The notes: generated by a model from the letters alone, not told the origin. A stretch of 64,000 nucleotides of DNA from Rhizomicrobium sp. (GCA_037200985.1 JBBCGJ010000001.1:4564756-4628755); one strand, 5' to 3'; positions 9,865 through 21,950 are shown, counted from the stretch's first letter. Numbers and translations are program-made.

Positions 9865-9962
9865 CCGGAGGCCGGTCATCGGACCAGTCATTCGACAGAA
9901 GCCGCCGGATTCCACCCCTGCTACCAAAACTCCGAGGACCGGCAGCGCTTGGGATGGCATCG

Positions 9963-10970
9963 ATGACGGACTGCGGCATTCTGGAATTGTCGCGCAACGA
10001 GCGGCGCGAGCCGGAACTCGTTGCCCATGAGCGGGCGCGCAGCCATTCCCGGCTCCTGATCTCGCTTGCGAGGCCCGAGCCCCATCGCCCCATCGTGCAT
10101 CCGGAAAGATCGTGGCGGCGGCCGGATTTCGTCGAGGACATGGACCAGGCAAACCCGCGATCGGTCGTGTCGCGCTGGCACGGGACCGATCGGAACGAGC
10201 ATTCGTTCGAAATCGCCGGCGACTATCACATCCTCGCGATCGCGCTGCGCTCGACCGAGCTTTCCCTGCGGGTGGGAAGCAAATCGCTTCCCCGGCAGGA
10301 GATCCTCGCCGGAGCGACCCAGATCACGCCGCCGGGGCTGCTGGCGCGCGTCAACTACGTCCGGCCCTACGACATCCTGCACGTTCATATCCCGAACCTG
10401 CTCCTGAAGGAGTGCTTCGAGTGGTCCCATGGCCGATGGCCGACGGACGGGATCGCGCTGCGCGATCCCCTGCCGGCGCGCGATGCGCTGCTGCAGATGC
10501 TGGGCAGCACCTTGCTGTCGATCGCCGACACCGGCGATCCGAACGGCAGCCTGTTTGCCGAATTCCTGACGCTCGCGATCGTCACGCACCTTGTCGGCCT
10601 CTATGGCGGCATCGCGCCGCCGACGGCGCGAAAGACCTCGGCGCTTCCCAAATGGCGGCTGAAGCGCGCCATCGATTTCATCGAGGCCCATCTCGATTCG
10701 CCGCTGGCGCTCGCCGACATCTCCGGCGCCGCCGGATTGAGCCGCATGCATTTCGCGGTGCAGTTCCGCGCCGCCACCGGCGTCCGCCCTCACGAATATG
10801 TGCTGCGCCGCCGTATCGAGAAGGCGCAGACCGTGCTGGCGACCACCGACATGCCCATCGCCGAGCTGGCCCTGGCGACCGGCTTCAGCTCCCAGGCGCA
10901 CTTCACGGTGGTCTTCAAGCGCTTTTCCGGCCTGACGCCGCGCCGTTGGCGGCTGAGCCATCGCGCCTGA
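9963..10970 (+). CDS. AraC family transcriptional regulator
   Basis: A 335-residue protein with a non-conserved N-terminal sensing region and a C-terminal AraC DNA-binding domain over about the last 105 residues. The two helix-turn-helix units are visible as ADISGAAGLSRMHFAVQFR and AELALATGFSSQAHFTVVFK, followed by the family ending FSGLTPRRWR. The effector and targets are unknown; it follows the two ATPase-LuxR regulators and precedes a flavin oxidoreductase, but no obvious operon links them. The start is uncertain: ATGs at 9954 and 9963 are close together with weak ribosome sites, and a later ATG at 10141 has GAGGAC before it. Confidence 0.88.
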   Translation: MTDCGILELSRNERREPELVAHERARSHSRLLISLARPEPHRPIVHPERSWRRPDFVEDMDQANPRSVVSRWHGTDRNEHSFEIAGDYHILAIALRSTELSLRVGSKSLPRQEILAGATQITPPGLLARVNYVRPYDILHVHIPNLLLKECFEWSHGRWPTDGIALRDPLPARDALLQMLGSTLLSIADTGDPNGSLFAEFLTLAIVTHLVGLYGGIAPPTARKTSALPKWRLKRAIDFIEAHLDSPLALADISGAAGLSRMHFAVQFRAATGVRPHEYVLRRRIEKAQTVLATTDMPIAELALATGFSSQAHFTVVFKRFSGLTPRRWRLSHRA

Positions 10971-11149
10971 CGGAAAGCGGGCCTGTGACCCTTCCGCGCG
11001 AAGGGAATAGGAAATTCCGCCGACGCGGTTCCGCCGCCTCGCAAAGTCTTCTGGGCCTCCCCATATCGTGCAAAGCTGCACTTCCATCCTGACCCTGAGC
11101 GATAGGGGAACATCCCCGTCCCGCGATCAGCGCAACCGGGACCTTGTCC

Positions 11150-12130
11150 ATGACCGCCTTGTCCATTCTCGAACTCGTCCGCGTCACCGAAGAAACCGAT
11201 GCGCGCGGCGCGCTCGATAACGCCCGCGATCTTGCCGCCCATGCGGAAGACTGGGGCTATCGCCGCCTCTGGGTGGCCGAGCATCACAACATGGCGGGCA
11301 TCGCCAGCGCGGCGACGTCCATCGTCATCGCGCATATCGCGGCCGGATCGAAGCGCATCCGGGTGGGCGCCGGCGGCATCATGCTGCCCAATCATGCGCC
11401 TTACGTGATCGCGGAACAGTTCGGCACCCTGGCGCGGCTCTTTCCCGATCGCATCGATCTCGGGCTCGGCCGCGCGCCGGGTACCGACCAGTTGACGCTG
11501 CGCGCCTTGCGCCGCACGCCCGAGGCCGCCGAGAACTTCCCGCAGGATATCCTGGAGCTCCAGGCGTTCCTGGCGCCGGCCGGGCCAAATCAGCGCATCC
11601 AGGCGGTACCGGCGGCGGGGACGAACGTTCCCCTGTGGATTCTCGGGTCGAGCAATTTCGGCGCCATGCTCGCCGCGGAACTGGGCCTGCCCTATGCGTT
11701 CGCCTCGCATTTCGCGCCCGACCTGCTCCTTCACGCACTGCAGATATACCGCGGCCGCTTCAAGCCGTCCGAACAGCTCGCCGCGCCCTATGCGATGGTC
11801 GGCGTCAATATCATCGCGGCCGAGACGGATGCCGAGGCGGGCCGGCTGGCCACGACGCAGCAGATGTCCTTCGCGAACATCTTTCGCGGCGCGCGCGGTC
11901 TCAGCCGGCCGCCGATCGACGACATCGACACCTACTGGTCGCCGCTGGAGAAGGCACAGGCGAAGCAGATGCTCGCGCGCTCGATCGTCGGATCACCCGA
12001 CGCCGTCCGCGCCGGCATGGAGGCGCTTGTCGCCGAGACCAAGGCCGACGAGTTGATGATCGTGTCGGACGTCTACGATCACGCCAAAAGGCTGCGCTCG
12101 TTCGAGCTCATCGCCGATGCCTGGAAATAG
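11150..12130 (+). CDS. LLM class flavin-dependent oxidoreductase
   Basis: A 326-residue luciferase-like (LLM) oxidoreductase that should use FMNH2 and O2, or F420 in some relatives. The N-terminus [12 protein letters not shown], the [10 protein letters not shown] strand and [16 protein letters not shown] are characteristic of the bacterial-luciferase TIM barrel, and [16 protein letters not shown] is the conserved mid-protein block. The ATG at 11150 is chosen over an in-frame TTG at 11144. It is a single-gene unit ending in a convergent arrangement with the ThDP enzyme gene. The substrate cannot be inferred. Confidence 0.9.
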   Translation: MTALSILELVRVTEETDARGALDNARDLAAHAEDWGYRRLWVAEHHNMAGIASAATSIVIAHIAAGSKRIRVGAGGIMLPNHAPYVIAEQFGTLARLFPDRIDLGLGRAPGTDQLTLRALRRTPEAAENFPQDILELQAFLAPAGPNQRIQAVPAAGTNVPLWILGSSNFGAMLAAELGLPYAFASHFAPDLLLHALQIYRGRFKPSEQLAAPYAMVGVNIIAAETDAEAGRLATTQQMSFANIFRGARGLSRPPIDDIDTYWSPLEKAQAKQMLARSIVGSPDAVRAGMEALVAETKADELMIVSDVYDHAKRLRSFELIADAWK

Positions 12131-12141
12131 CGGCACGAACG

Positions 12142-12167
12142 CGGCGATGGGACAAACCCCGTCGCCG
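12142..12167. terminator. hairpin between convergent genes
   Basis: A 10-bp stem CGGCGATGGG / CCCGTCGCCG (one T-G pair) with a 6-base loop lies in the 48-base gap between the convergent LLM oxidoreductase and ThDP enzyme genes. It could act in both directions, but neither flank has a clear T run, so intrinsic termination is uncertain. Confidence 0.4.
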
Positions 12168-12178
12168 TTCTGCCCAGC

Positions 12179-13924
12179 CTATTCGACGTTCTCGTAATAG
12201 GGCATCACGACCTTGTCGGATTTGGCCGGTCTGGCCGCATCCTTGGGCTCCGACACGCCCACCATCCCCATGGTGACGGGGTTGATGACGTCGCCGTCGA
12301 TGCGGACATTGATGCAGGCCGGGCGGCCGCTTGCCAGCGCGTCCTGGACGGCGCCAGCGATCTCCTCGAGCCGCGTGACGCGCACGCCATGGCCGCCGAA
12401 CGCCTCGGCGACCTTCTCATAGGCGCTGTCGGCGAGCGTCACGATGGCCCGCTTGTCCTTGCCGTAGATCAGGTCCTGTCCGTTCTGCGACATGCCCCAG
12501 CAGGCATTGTTCAGCACCACCGTGATCACCTGCAGACCGTGACGGACCATGGTGTCGAATTCCTGGATGTGGAATCCGACGCCGCCGTCGCCCGCGAACA
12601 GGAAGATCGGCCGTTTCGGAAAGGCCCGCGCCGCGCCGATCGCAAAACCCTGGCCCACGCCGAGCGTGCCGAGATAGCCTGTGATCAGCAGCCCGCCGCG
12701 GCCCTGCGGGCGGACGTGATCGCGGATCCAGACGGAGGATTCGCCGCCGTCGCAGACGATCACCGCGTCTTCCGGCAGCGCGTCCGCGAGCGCCTTGGCG
12801 GCATGGAAGGGATGCAGCAGCCCCGTATCGCTGTGGACGGGGGCCGAGAGCCAGCGCTGATGGGTCACGGTCCGCGCCGCTTGCAGGCGCTTCGCCCATT
12901 CGTCGCGCGACGGCCAGGCCGTGTTGCGCGCCGCCTCGCTGAGCGCCAGCAGCGCCTGGCGGCAGTCCGCCATGATGGCCAGGTCGATGGGACCGCCGCG
13001 GCCGGGCTCCGCGCCGTCGATGTCGATCTGCACGACCTTGGCGTCTTTCGGGATGATCCCGTACCGCCCGCCCGTGAACAGGCCCACCCGCGTGCCGAGA
13101 AGCACGACCAGATCCGCAGGTGCGCCCATCGCGGCGGCGATGGGGACGCTGACGGCGCTGCCGCCGTAAAGCGGATGGGTCTGCGGCATCATCCCTTCGG
13201 CCTTCATGGCGGTGACGACGGGCGTATGGGTCGCCTCCGCGAATTCCGCCAGCGCGCCGCCGTCGTCGCTGAGCGCCGCGCCGCCGCCGGCGATGACGAC
13301 CGGCCGCTGCGCCTCGCGGAGGAGACGGAGAACCGCGTCGATCTGGACGCCGGTCGGCGCCGGGCCCGTGTCCAATCCGAAATTGGAAAGCGTCTCGACA
13401 CGCGCCGGCGGCTTGACCGGCGTGAACATCACCTCGATCGGTATCTCCAGCACGACGGGTCCCGGAACGCCCATCGTCGCCTTTCGTATGGCCTGCTCGA
13501 CGATCTCCGGCAGCCTGGCGCCGCTGCCGACGCGGAACGCCCATTTGGAGACATGCGATGCGGCCGCGATCTGGTCGATGCCGCCCTGCAGGGTGTTGAG
13601 GTCGGCCTCGCGGGTCGAGGGCGCGCCGATGATGAAGAGGACCGGCATGCGGTCGAGATAGGCATTCGCCATCGCCGTATAGGCGTTGGTGAAGCCGGGA
13701 CCCGCCGTCACCGCCGCCACGCCGATGCGTCCCGTGGCCCGCGCATAGGCCTCTGCCGCATGGCCCGCCGACGCCTCATGCCGGGTATCGGTCAGCCGGA
13801 TGCCGTTCGGGGCGCAGGCGATCAGGAAGGCGTCCAGATGGCCGCCATGCAGGGAAAAAACCTCTTCGACGCCCGCCGCCCGCAGCGTCCGCGCGAGCAG
13901 GGCCCCGCCGGTGATCGTTTCCAT
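12179..13924 (-). CDS. ThDP-dependent enzyme, acetolactate synthase / 2-hydroxyacyl-CoA lyase-like
   Basis: A 581-residue ThDP enzyme with all three domains. The catalytic Glu is residue 50 (DTRHEASAGHAAE), the central domain spans about 190-320, and the ThDP/Mg motif starts at FAGDGGVGFHIQEFDT and ends at VVLNN. Members condense 2-oxo acids (acetolactate synthase) or cleave 2-hydroxyacyl-CoA to formyl-CoA and an aldehyde. The divergent neighbour encodes a phytanoyl-CoA dioxygenase-like enzyme, whose 2-hydroxyacyl-CoA product is the natural substrate of such a lyase; that favours the lyase reading but is inference. There is no small regulatory subunit gene next to it, as a biosynthetic acetolactate synthase would usually have. 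Confidence 0.85.
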   Translation of the reverse strand: METITGGALLARTLRAAGVEEVFSLHGGHLDAFLIACAPNGIRLTDTRHEASAGHAAEAYARATGRIGVAAVTAGPGFTNAYTAMANAYLDRMPVLFIIGAPSTREADLNTLQGGIDQIAAASHVSKWAFRVGSGARLPEIVEQAIRKATMGVPGPVVLEIPIEVMFTPVKPPARVETLSNFGLDTGPAPTGVQIDAVLRLLREAQRPVVIAGGGAALSDDGGALAEFAEATHTPVVTAMKAEGMMPQTHPLYGGSAVSVPIAAAMGAPADLVVLLGTRVGLFTGGRYGIIPKDAKVVQIDIDGAEPGRGGPIDLAIMADCRQALLALSEAARNTAWPSRDEWAKRLQAARTVTHQRWLSAPVHSDTGLLHPFHAAKALADALPEDAVIVCDGGESSVWIRDHVRPQGRGGLLITGYLGTLGVGQGFAIGAARAFPKRPIFLFAGDGGVGFHIQEFDTMVRHGLQVITVVLNNACWGMSQNGQDLIYGKDKRAIVTLADSAYEKVAEAFGGHGVRVTRLEEIAGAVQDALASGRPACINVRIDGDVINPVTMGMVGVSEPKDAARPAKSDKVVMPYYENVE

Positions 13925-14037
13925 CGCGATTTCTCCCTTTTCCGCAGCGCCGCCCGATTTTGACGACTGTTATAGATTATTCTATTGGAGTAGTATAATC
14001 GAAACCCGCTCGAGACGGGAAGCAGGCGGAGACGAAA
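13925..14037. promoter_or_regulatory. divergent promoter region with short dyad
   Basis: This AT-rich gap separates the ThDP enzyme (minus) from the PhyH-like gene (plus). It contains ATAGA-TTAT-TCTAT at 13972-13985, a small inverted repeat, and a TATAAT hexamer at 13994-13999 placed to serve the plus-strand operon. A well-spaced -35 is not clear. The TetR gene at 18557, at the end of the plus-strand cluster, is the likeliest local regulator; that link is inference. Confidence 0.45.
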
Positions 14038-14940
14038 ATGAGCGACCAGGCAGCAGAGGCGCCCAACAAGGGCGCGGCCGATTTCATGAATCAGCTTCAG
14101 GCCGGGCGCACCTATCCGCCCGAGGCGAACCGGTTCGACCTGTCGCTGCTGAGCGCCGCGGACGCCAAGGGATGGACGGAGGACGGCTTCTTCATCCTGC
14201 GCGGTCTGGTTCCGGCCGAGATCTGCGAAGCGATGTCCGCTTCGGCGATCGACCTCTTCACCCGGGCCGAAGCCGACGGCCAGTCCTTCAGCGGCCACCA
14301 CAAGGGCGAAAGCGGCGTGATCGCCGTGGAAGAGGCGGCCCGGGTCGGAAGCGGCGCCGCGGCCGATCAGCGGATGTCCAAGCTGTTCAATCTCCACCGC
14401 AAGGCGCCGTTCCGCGCCTTCGCCTCGCATCCGGACGTGCTGCGGGCGGTGCACGCCATTCTGGGCGGCGACGTCTCGGTCTTCAATTCGCAGTACATCT
14501 TCAAGAACCCCGGCGTATGGGGACAGCCCTGGCATCAGGACTCGCTCTATTACCTCTTCGATCGGATGCCGCAGGTGGGCGTCTGGCTGGCGACCAGCCG
14601 GGCGACGGTGGAGAACGGATGCCTGTTCGTGGCGCCGGGCTCGCATCTGGAACCCATCCACGCGCATGTGCCCGACGCGCGGCCCGGCGCCAATCTGGGC
14701 TACGTCGAAGTCGTCGACTACGATTTCTCCCGCGCCGTTCCCGTGCTGATGGAGCCGGGCGACGTGCTCGTCTTCCACAGCTTCCTGATGCACAAGTCGA
14801 ACGACAATGTCTCCGCCGAGCGGCGCTCGGCGCTGGTCTACCACTACGCCCATTCGGCGACGCAGGTGGTGGGCGCCAAATCGGCCACGATCGATTTCAT
14901 GCCGGTGCTCCGAGGCGGCCGGCCGGTCGGCGACGCGTAG
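14038..14940 (+). CDS. phytanoyl-CoA dioxygenase family protein
   Basis: A 300-residue Fe(II)/2-oxoglutarate-dependent oxygenase of the PhyH family. The iron triad is readable as His166 and Asp168 (PWHQDS) and His252 (FLMHKSNDNVS), with a following Arg at 262/263 suited to binding 2-oxoglutarate. PhyH enzymes hydroxylate the alpha carbon of an acyl-CoA or other small molecules; the substrate here is unknown. A GGAG ribosome site precedes the ATG. It leads a plus-strand operon with SDR, transporter and DUF7064/7065-like genes and is divergent from a ThDP enzyme that could cleave a 2-hydroxyacyl-CoA product. Confidence 0.88.
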   Translation: MSDQAAEAPNKGAADFMNQLQAGRTYPPEANRFDLSLLSAADAKGWTEDGFFILRGLVPAEICEAMSASAIDLFTRAEADGQSFSGHHKGESGVIAVEEAARVGSGAAADQRMSKLFNLHRKAPFRAFASHPDVLRAVHAILGGDVSVFNSQYIFKNPGVWGQPWHQDSLYYLFDRMPQVGVWLATSRATVENGCLFVAPGSHLEPIHAHVPDARPGANLGYVEVVDYDFSRAVPVLMEPGDVLVFHSFLMHKSNDNVSAERRSALVYHYAHSATQVVGAKSATIDFMPVLRGGRPVGDA

Positions 14941-14968
14941 ATCGCCGGCAATGAAAGCGGGGACGGCG

Positions 14969-15841
14969 ATGACGGGCCGGTTGGACGGCAAGGTGGCGGT
15001 GATCACGGGCGGTGCGTCGGGGATCGGCCTCGCTGCCGTCGAGCGTTTCGTCGCCGAAGGCGCACGGGTGGTGTTCTGCGATCTCGACCCGGCGCAGGGC
15101 CGGGCGCTCGCGGCGTCGGGCAGCGCGAAACTGCACCACGCCCGCCGGGTGGAAGGCGGCCCCAATGACGGCCGCGCCATCGCCGAACGGCTCGGGCCGC
15201 GCGCCCGTTTCGTCGCCGCCGATGTCACCGACAAGGCCTCGTTCGGCGCGGCGATCCAAGACGCCGTCGACGCCTTCGGCGGCTTGGACATCCTGGTAAA
15301 CAATGCCGGCGTCGGCGGCGGCGAGCTGAGCGTCGAAGCCTGCAGCGAGGACACGTTCGACCGGACCGTCGCGGTCAATCTGCGCGGACCGTGGCTCGGC
15401 ATGAAGCTCGCCTTTCCGCATCTGCGCGCCCGCGGCGGCGGCGCCATCGTCACGACGTCGTCGATCTCGGCCCTGATGGGGATGCCGGGGCAGGGCGCCT
15501 ATGGCGCCTCGAAGGCGGGCGTGCTGCAGCTGACCCGCGTCGCGGCGATGGAAGGCGCCGCCGATTTCATCCGCGTCAACGCGGTGTGCCCCGGCGGGAT
15601 CGTCACTCCGATCATCTACGAGAACCCGGCGCTGGGCCGCACGCTCGATGCCGAGGCGGTGCGCCAGGCGATGGCCGGCGCCCAGCCTTTGCCGCGTGCC
15701 GGCCTGCCGGACGACATCGCCGGCGCGATCCTCTGGCTCGCCTCCGACGAGGCGAGCTTCGTGACCGGCCAGGCCATCGTCGTGGATGGCGGCCTTTCGG
15801 TGGAATTCGATTCCCGGCACCGCCGCACGAGGCCGGGCTGA
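14969..15841 (+). CDS. SDR family oxidoreductase
   Basis: A 290-residue classical short-chain dehydrogenase/reductase. The cofactor motif GGASGIG is at about residues 13-19, NNAG follows in the middle strand, and the catalytic Ser-Tyr-Lys set is in TSSISALMGMPGQGAYGASK. It should oxidise or reduce an alcohol/carbonyl using NAD(P). The start at 14969 has GCGGGGAC upstream; an ATG at 14951 is the alternative. It lies 28 bases after the PhyH-like gene and 39 bases before the transporter, so it is part of that operon. Confidence 0.9.
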   Translation: MTGRLDGKVAVITGGASGIGLAAVERFVAEGARVVFCDLDPAQGRALAASGSAKLHHARRVEGGPNDGRAIAERLGPRARFVAADVTDKASFGAAIQDAVDAFGGLDILVNNAGVGGGELSVEACSEDTFDRTVAVNLRGPWLGMKLAFPHLRARGGGAIVTTSSISALMGMPGQGAYGASKAGVLQLTRVAAMEGAADFIRVNAVCPGGIVTPIIYENPALGRTLDAEAVRQAMAGAQPLPRAGLPDDIAGAILWLASDEASFVTGQAIVVDGGLSVEFDSRHRRTRPG

Positions 15842-15880
15842 AAATACGAGCGGATCGATCCGCCGGGACAGGGAGAGACG

Positions 15881-17398
15881 ATGGCAAGCGAATCCGCCTC
15901 AGGTGCCCGGCTGCCTTTCCTCACCAAGGCGCTGTACGGCTCGGGCACGGTGGCGTTCGGCGTGAAGGATCAGGGCTTCGGTGCCCTCCTCATGCTGTTC
16001 TACAACCAGGTCGTCGGCTTGCCGGCCGTCTGGGTCGGCACCGCGATCATGATCGCGATGGTCGCCGATGCGGCGATCGATCCCATCCTCGGCCAGCTCT
16101 CGGACGGCACCCGAAGCCGCTGGGGCCGCAGGCACCCCTTCATGTACGCCGCCGCCCTGCCGGCCGCCGCATCCTACTTTCTGCTCTGGACGCCGCCGCA
16201 GGCGTCGCACGAGATCCAGTTCGTCTATCTCCTGGTGGTCGCCATCGCGGTCCGGGCGTCCATCAGCCTCTATGAGATCCCCTCCACCGCGCTGCTGGCG
16301 GAGTTCACCTCCGACTATCACGAACGGACCCGTCTCGTCGGCTATCGCTTCTTCTTCGGCGTCGTCGCCGGCGTCCTGATGAACATCGTGGCGTTCAAAT
16401 TCTTCCTGCGCCCAACGGCGGGGCAGCCCATCGGCCAGCTCAACGCCCCGGGCTACACGACCTATGCCCTGGTCGCGGCGGTCGTCATGTTCGTCTCCAT
16501 CCTGGTTTCCAGTCTCGGAACCCATCGCCGGATCGCCGCGCTGCCGCCGCCGCCGCACGCGCGCGCCACGCTGCGGCAGGTGCTCAAGTCGATGCGCGAG
16601 GTGCTTTTTCACCGGACCTACGCCTCGATCCTGTTCGCCAGCCTGTTCTTCGCGATGACCAGCGGCCTGGTCTCGTCGCTCGGCATCTATTTCTCGACCT
16701 ATCTGTGGCGGCTCGGCGCGTCGCAGATCGCGACGATCAGTGGCGGCGCCTTCGTGGGGATCGGGCTCGCTTTCGCGGCGGCGCTTCCGCTGTCGGCGCG
16801 GTTCGGCAAGAAGCCGACCGCGATGGCGCTGTTCGCCCTTGCGCTTGTGGTGAGCGCGGCGCCGCTGGCGCTCAGGCTGTGGGGCGTCTTCCCGGCGAAT
16901 GGCGCTCCGCTGCTGGTTCCGCTCCTGACCGCGCAGACGGCGTTCACCACGATGTGCGCGATCGCCGGCGCGGTCCTCGCGGTCTCGATGGTCGCCGACG
17001 TGACGGAGCAGGTGCAGATTTCCACCGGCCGCCGGGCCGAAGGCCTGCTGTTCTCGGCCGCCACCCTGGTCAACAAGGCGGTGTCCGGCATGGGCGTGTT
17101 CATTTCCGGCCTCTTGCTGGCGGCCATCCATTTTCCGGTCAACGCCTCGGTCGATGCCGTGAGCAGCGCGAGCCTGTCGGCCCTGGCTCTGACCTTCATC
17201 TGCGCGACGACGCTGTGCTCGGTCCTCGCTATTGCCTGTCTCGCCTTCTATCCTATTTCGCGGACGGCGCATGCCGAAGCGGTGCGCCGCCTCGCCGAAG
17301 AAGGCGCCGCGGCGCTGCCGCAGCGGAATTTCCCGTCCGAGGCGGCGTTGCCGCCCGACTTCGAAGGATTGCCGACCCCAAAAGGAGTGACGCCGTGA
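15881..17398 (+). CDS. MFS transporter, GPH/MelB-like
   Basis: A 505-residue inner-membrane transporter with about 12 hydrophobic segments. The GPH (glycoside-pentoside-hexuronide:cation symporter) pattern is visible: GTVAFGVKDQGFGALLMLFY at the N-terminus, the ADAAIDPILGQLSDGTRSRW loop after segment 2, and a charged stretch LLAEFTSDYHERTRL. Several GPH-like proteins in catabolic clusters of alphaproteobacteria carry non-sugar substrates, so the cargo is not assigned. The ATG follows GGGAGAGACG. It shares a GTGA overlap with the next gene, indicating translational coupling. Confidence 0.88.
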   Translation: MASESASGARLPFLTKALYGSGTVAFGVKDQGFGALLMLFYNQVVGLPAVWVGTAIMIAMVADAAIDPILGQLSDGTRSRWGRRHPFMYAAALPAAASYFLLWTPPQASHEIQFVYLLVVAIAVRASISLYEIPSTALLAEFTSDYHERTRLVGYRFFFGVVAGVLMNIVAFKFFLRPTAGQPIGQLNAPGYTTYALVAAVVMFVSILVSSLGTHRRIAALPPPPHARATLRQVLKSMREVLFHRTYASILFASLFFAMTSGLVSSLGIYFSTYLWRLGASQIATISGGAFVGIGLAFAAALPLSARFGKKPTAMALFALALVVSAAPLALRLWGVFPANGAPLLVPLLTAQTAFTTMCAIAGAVLAVSMVADVTEQVQISTGRRAEGLLFSAATLVNKAVSGMGVFISGLLLAAIHFPVNASVDAVSSASLSALALTFICATTLCSVLAIACLAFYPISRTAHAEAVRRLAEEGAAALPQRNFPSEAALPPDFEGLPTPKGVTP

Positions 17399-18429
17399 GC
17401 AAGACCGGTCTGAAAGTGCGCCTGGATCCCGTCGACGAGTATCCGCACGATCCGGGCTCGGCGAAGAATTATAACGAGAGCATGTACTTCAACGTCTTCG
17501 ATCCGGTCCGCATGGTCGGCGGCTGGTTCCGGATCGGCAACCGGCCGAACGAGCAATATGCGGAGACCAGCGTCTGCCTCTATCTGCCGGACGGCCGCGT
17601 CGGCTTCCTCTTCGCGCGCCCGCCGATCGCCAGCAACGCGCGGCTGGCCGCCGGCGGGCTGAGCATCGAGGTCGTGGAGCCCTTCAAGCGCCTGAAGGTC
17701 CGCTACGAAGGCGAAGTCCTGCTGATGAAGCGCCCGGCCGACATGGCCGAACCGCGCACCGCCTTCAAGAGCAATCCGCGCGTCCGCTGCATCGTCGACC
17801 TCGATTACGAAGGCGTGTCGCCGATGTTCGGCGGCGAGACCGTGCGGGAGGACGGCTCGGCGCTCGAGATCGATCCGGAAAAATCCTTCGCCAAGGCGCA
17901 TTACGAGCAGCACTGCGCCGCCAAGGGATATTTCACGGTCGGCGACGAACGCTTCGAGATCGACGGCTTCGGCCTGCGCGACAAATCCTGGGGCCCGCGC
18001 CATTGGCAGGCTATCGAATGGTACCGCTGGTGCCCGATGAATTTCGGCCGCGACTTCGGCATGATGCTGTCGACGATCGGCGACGGAAACGGCGGCGTGC
18101 GCCAGGGCGGCATGGTGTTCCGCGACGGGCGCTACGACCTCATCACCGAATGCCGGATCGAGAGCGACTGGGACGCCGACGGCTATCAGACCGCCCTGCG
18201 GTCCCAGGTCAAAACGGCCAGCGGCGCGACCTATGAGGTCACCGGCGAGGTGCTGTCGCTGATCCCCTTGCGCAACCGCCGGGCGCTGCCGGACGGCGGC
18301 GAGCTGCACACCAGGATCACCGAAGGCATGACCCGCTATCGCTGCGGCGACCAGGTGGGCTACGGCCTGAGCGAATATCTCGATCAGATCGTCGACGGCG
18401 TGCCGAACGGCAAGGCGGCGGGCTATTAG
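17395..18429 (+). CDS. DUF7064/DUF7065-like protein of unknown function
   Basis: A 344-residue soluble protein starting with GTG inside the stop of the transporter gene (GTGA overlap) and preceded by AAAGGAGTGA. There is no signal peptide or membrane segment. The most distinctive stretch is DGFGLRDKSWGPRHWQAIEW near residues 189-208, preceded by HYEQHCAAKGYF and followed by a beta-rich C-terminal half. From memory this matches the DUF7064/DUF7065 pair, lipocalin-like beta proteins found beside lipid and hydrocarbon catabolic genes; no activity is established. Coupling to the transporter suggests a role in handling the same substrate. Confidence 0.72.
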   Translation: MSKTGLKVRLDPVDEYPHDPGSAKNYNESMYFNVFDPVRMVGGWFRIGNRPNEQYAETSVCLYLPDGRVGFLFARPPIASNARLAAGGLSIEVVEPFKRLKVRYEGEVLLMKRPADMAEPRTAFKSNPRVRCIVDLDYEGVSPMFGGETVREDGSALEIDPEKSFAKAHYEQHCAAKGYFTVGDERFEIDGFGLRDKSWGPRHWQAIEWYRWCPMNFGRDFGMMLSTIGDGNGGVRQGGMVFRDGRYDLITECRIESDWDADGYQTALRSQVKTASGATYEVTGEVLSLIPLRNRRALPDGGELHTRITEGMTRYRCGDQVGYGLSEYLDQIVDGVPNGKAAGY

Positions 18430-18556
18430 CCGGGCGATCCGTGACGGACATGCGGCGGCGGACGCACGATCCGCCGTCCGCGTGCCCCCGCGAATCGGTG
18501 ACAAAATGCCGGCAATCGGTCATGGTCGCGCCGACGAGGGGGATTCAGAAACGGAT

Positions 18557-19192
18557 ATGTCCAGCCGCGCCGTCGCACCGTCGGAGAAGTTTCCGCGTCG
18601 CACGATCCGCAAGCAGAAGACGCGCGAAAGGATCGTCGCCGCCGCGTCGAAGCTGTTCCAGGAGCTCGGCTATTCGGAAGCCACCCTGGCCTCGATCGCC
18701 GACGAGGCCGATGTCCATGTCACCACGCTCTTCACCCATTTCAGCTCGAAGAAGGAACTAGCCGACGCGCTGTCCGATGCGTCGCTCGAGCGCCTGTCGG
18801 AACTGATCGCCGAGGCGAAGGGCAAGGTCCCGTTTTTCCGCTTCATCCGCGACGTGATCGCATCGACCGCCAAATCCTATCAGGCCAATCCCTCGCCGCA
18901 TGTCATCCTCGGCCTTCTCTCCCGCGGCGATCCCGAACTGACCCTGGCCGGAAAGAACTACGAGCAGCGGCAGATCGCGCTGCTGGCCGACTACATCGCT
19001 TCCGACTACAAGTTCGATCTCGCGCGCGACTACGAGCCCATCCTCGTTGCGGGCCTGGTCATCTCCGCCACGGCGATCGCCCATGCGCGTTGGGTCGATT
19101 CCAAGGGCAAGAGCAATCTGCTCAAGGAATCGCTCACCGCCGTCGCCGCGGCCGAGGCACTCGTCAAAGGCGCCCTGAAGACGCGCAAATAG
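18557..19192 (+). CDS. TetR family transcriptional regulator
   Basis: A regulator of 211 residues. The N-terminal TetR helix-turn-helix is clear: RERIVAAASKLFQELGYSEA, then SIADEADVHVTTLFTHFSSK. The C-terminal ligand domain is not recognisable by eye. The start is uncertain: ATG 18557 is chosen because the conserved domain begins about 20 residues later, but in-frame ATGs at 18482 and 18506 exist and no start has a strong ribosome site. It sits between the PhyH/SDR/transporter operon and a TonB receptor, either or both of which it may control. Confidence 0.85.
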   Translation: MSSRAVAPSEKFPRRTIRKQKTRERIVAAASKLFQELGYSEATLASIADEADVHVTTLFTHFSSKKELADALSDASLERLSELIAEAKGKVPFFRFIRDVIASTAKSYQANPSPHVILGLLSRGDPELTLAGKNYEQRQIALLADYIASDYKFDLARDYEPILVAGLVISATAIAHARWVDSKGKSNLLKESLTAVAAAEALVKGALKTRK

Positions 19193-19391
19193 CGCGCACC
19201 GCGACGCGCATTCCGTTACGGCGGAAAGGAGCGCGAACGCGCCATCGCACTACTAAAATATATCCGGTTTGACATTTCTACTATGATATAATTACCTAGA
19301 ATTATCGAATAGTCGCACGGTCCATCGGCACAGGCGACGCGCGTTGCGTGAAAAAAAGCGAGTGGCTCAGCCACCGCGCAGGGGAGGCGTT

Positions 19392-21950
<2,559 letters not shown>

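Noticed and set aside
12389..13963. 524-codon plus-strand frame opposite the ThDP enzyme
   Set aside because: Antisense artefact; the minus-strand frame has ThDP motifs.
19269..19292. Sigma-70 promoter TTGACA/TATAAT before the TonB receptor
   Set aside because: Both hexamers are exact, but the spacer is 12 bases, too short for a normal promoter.
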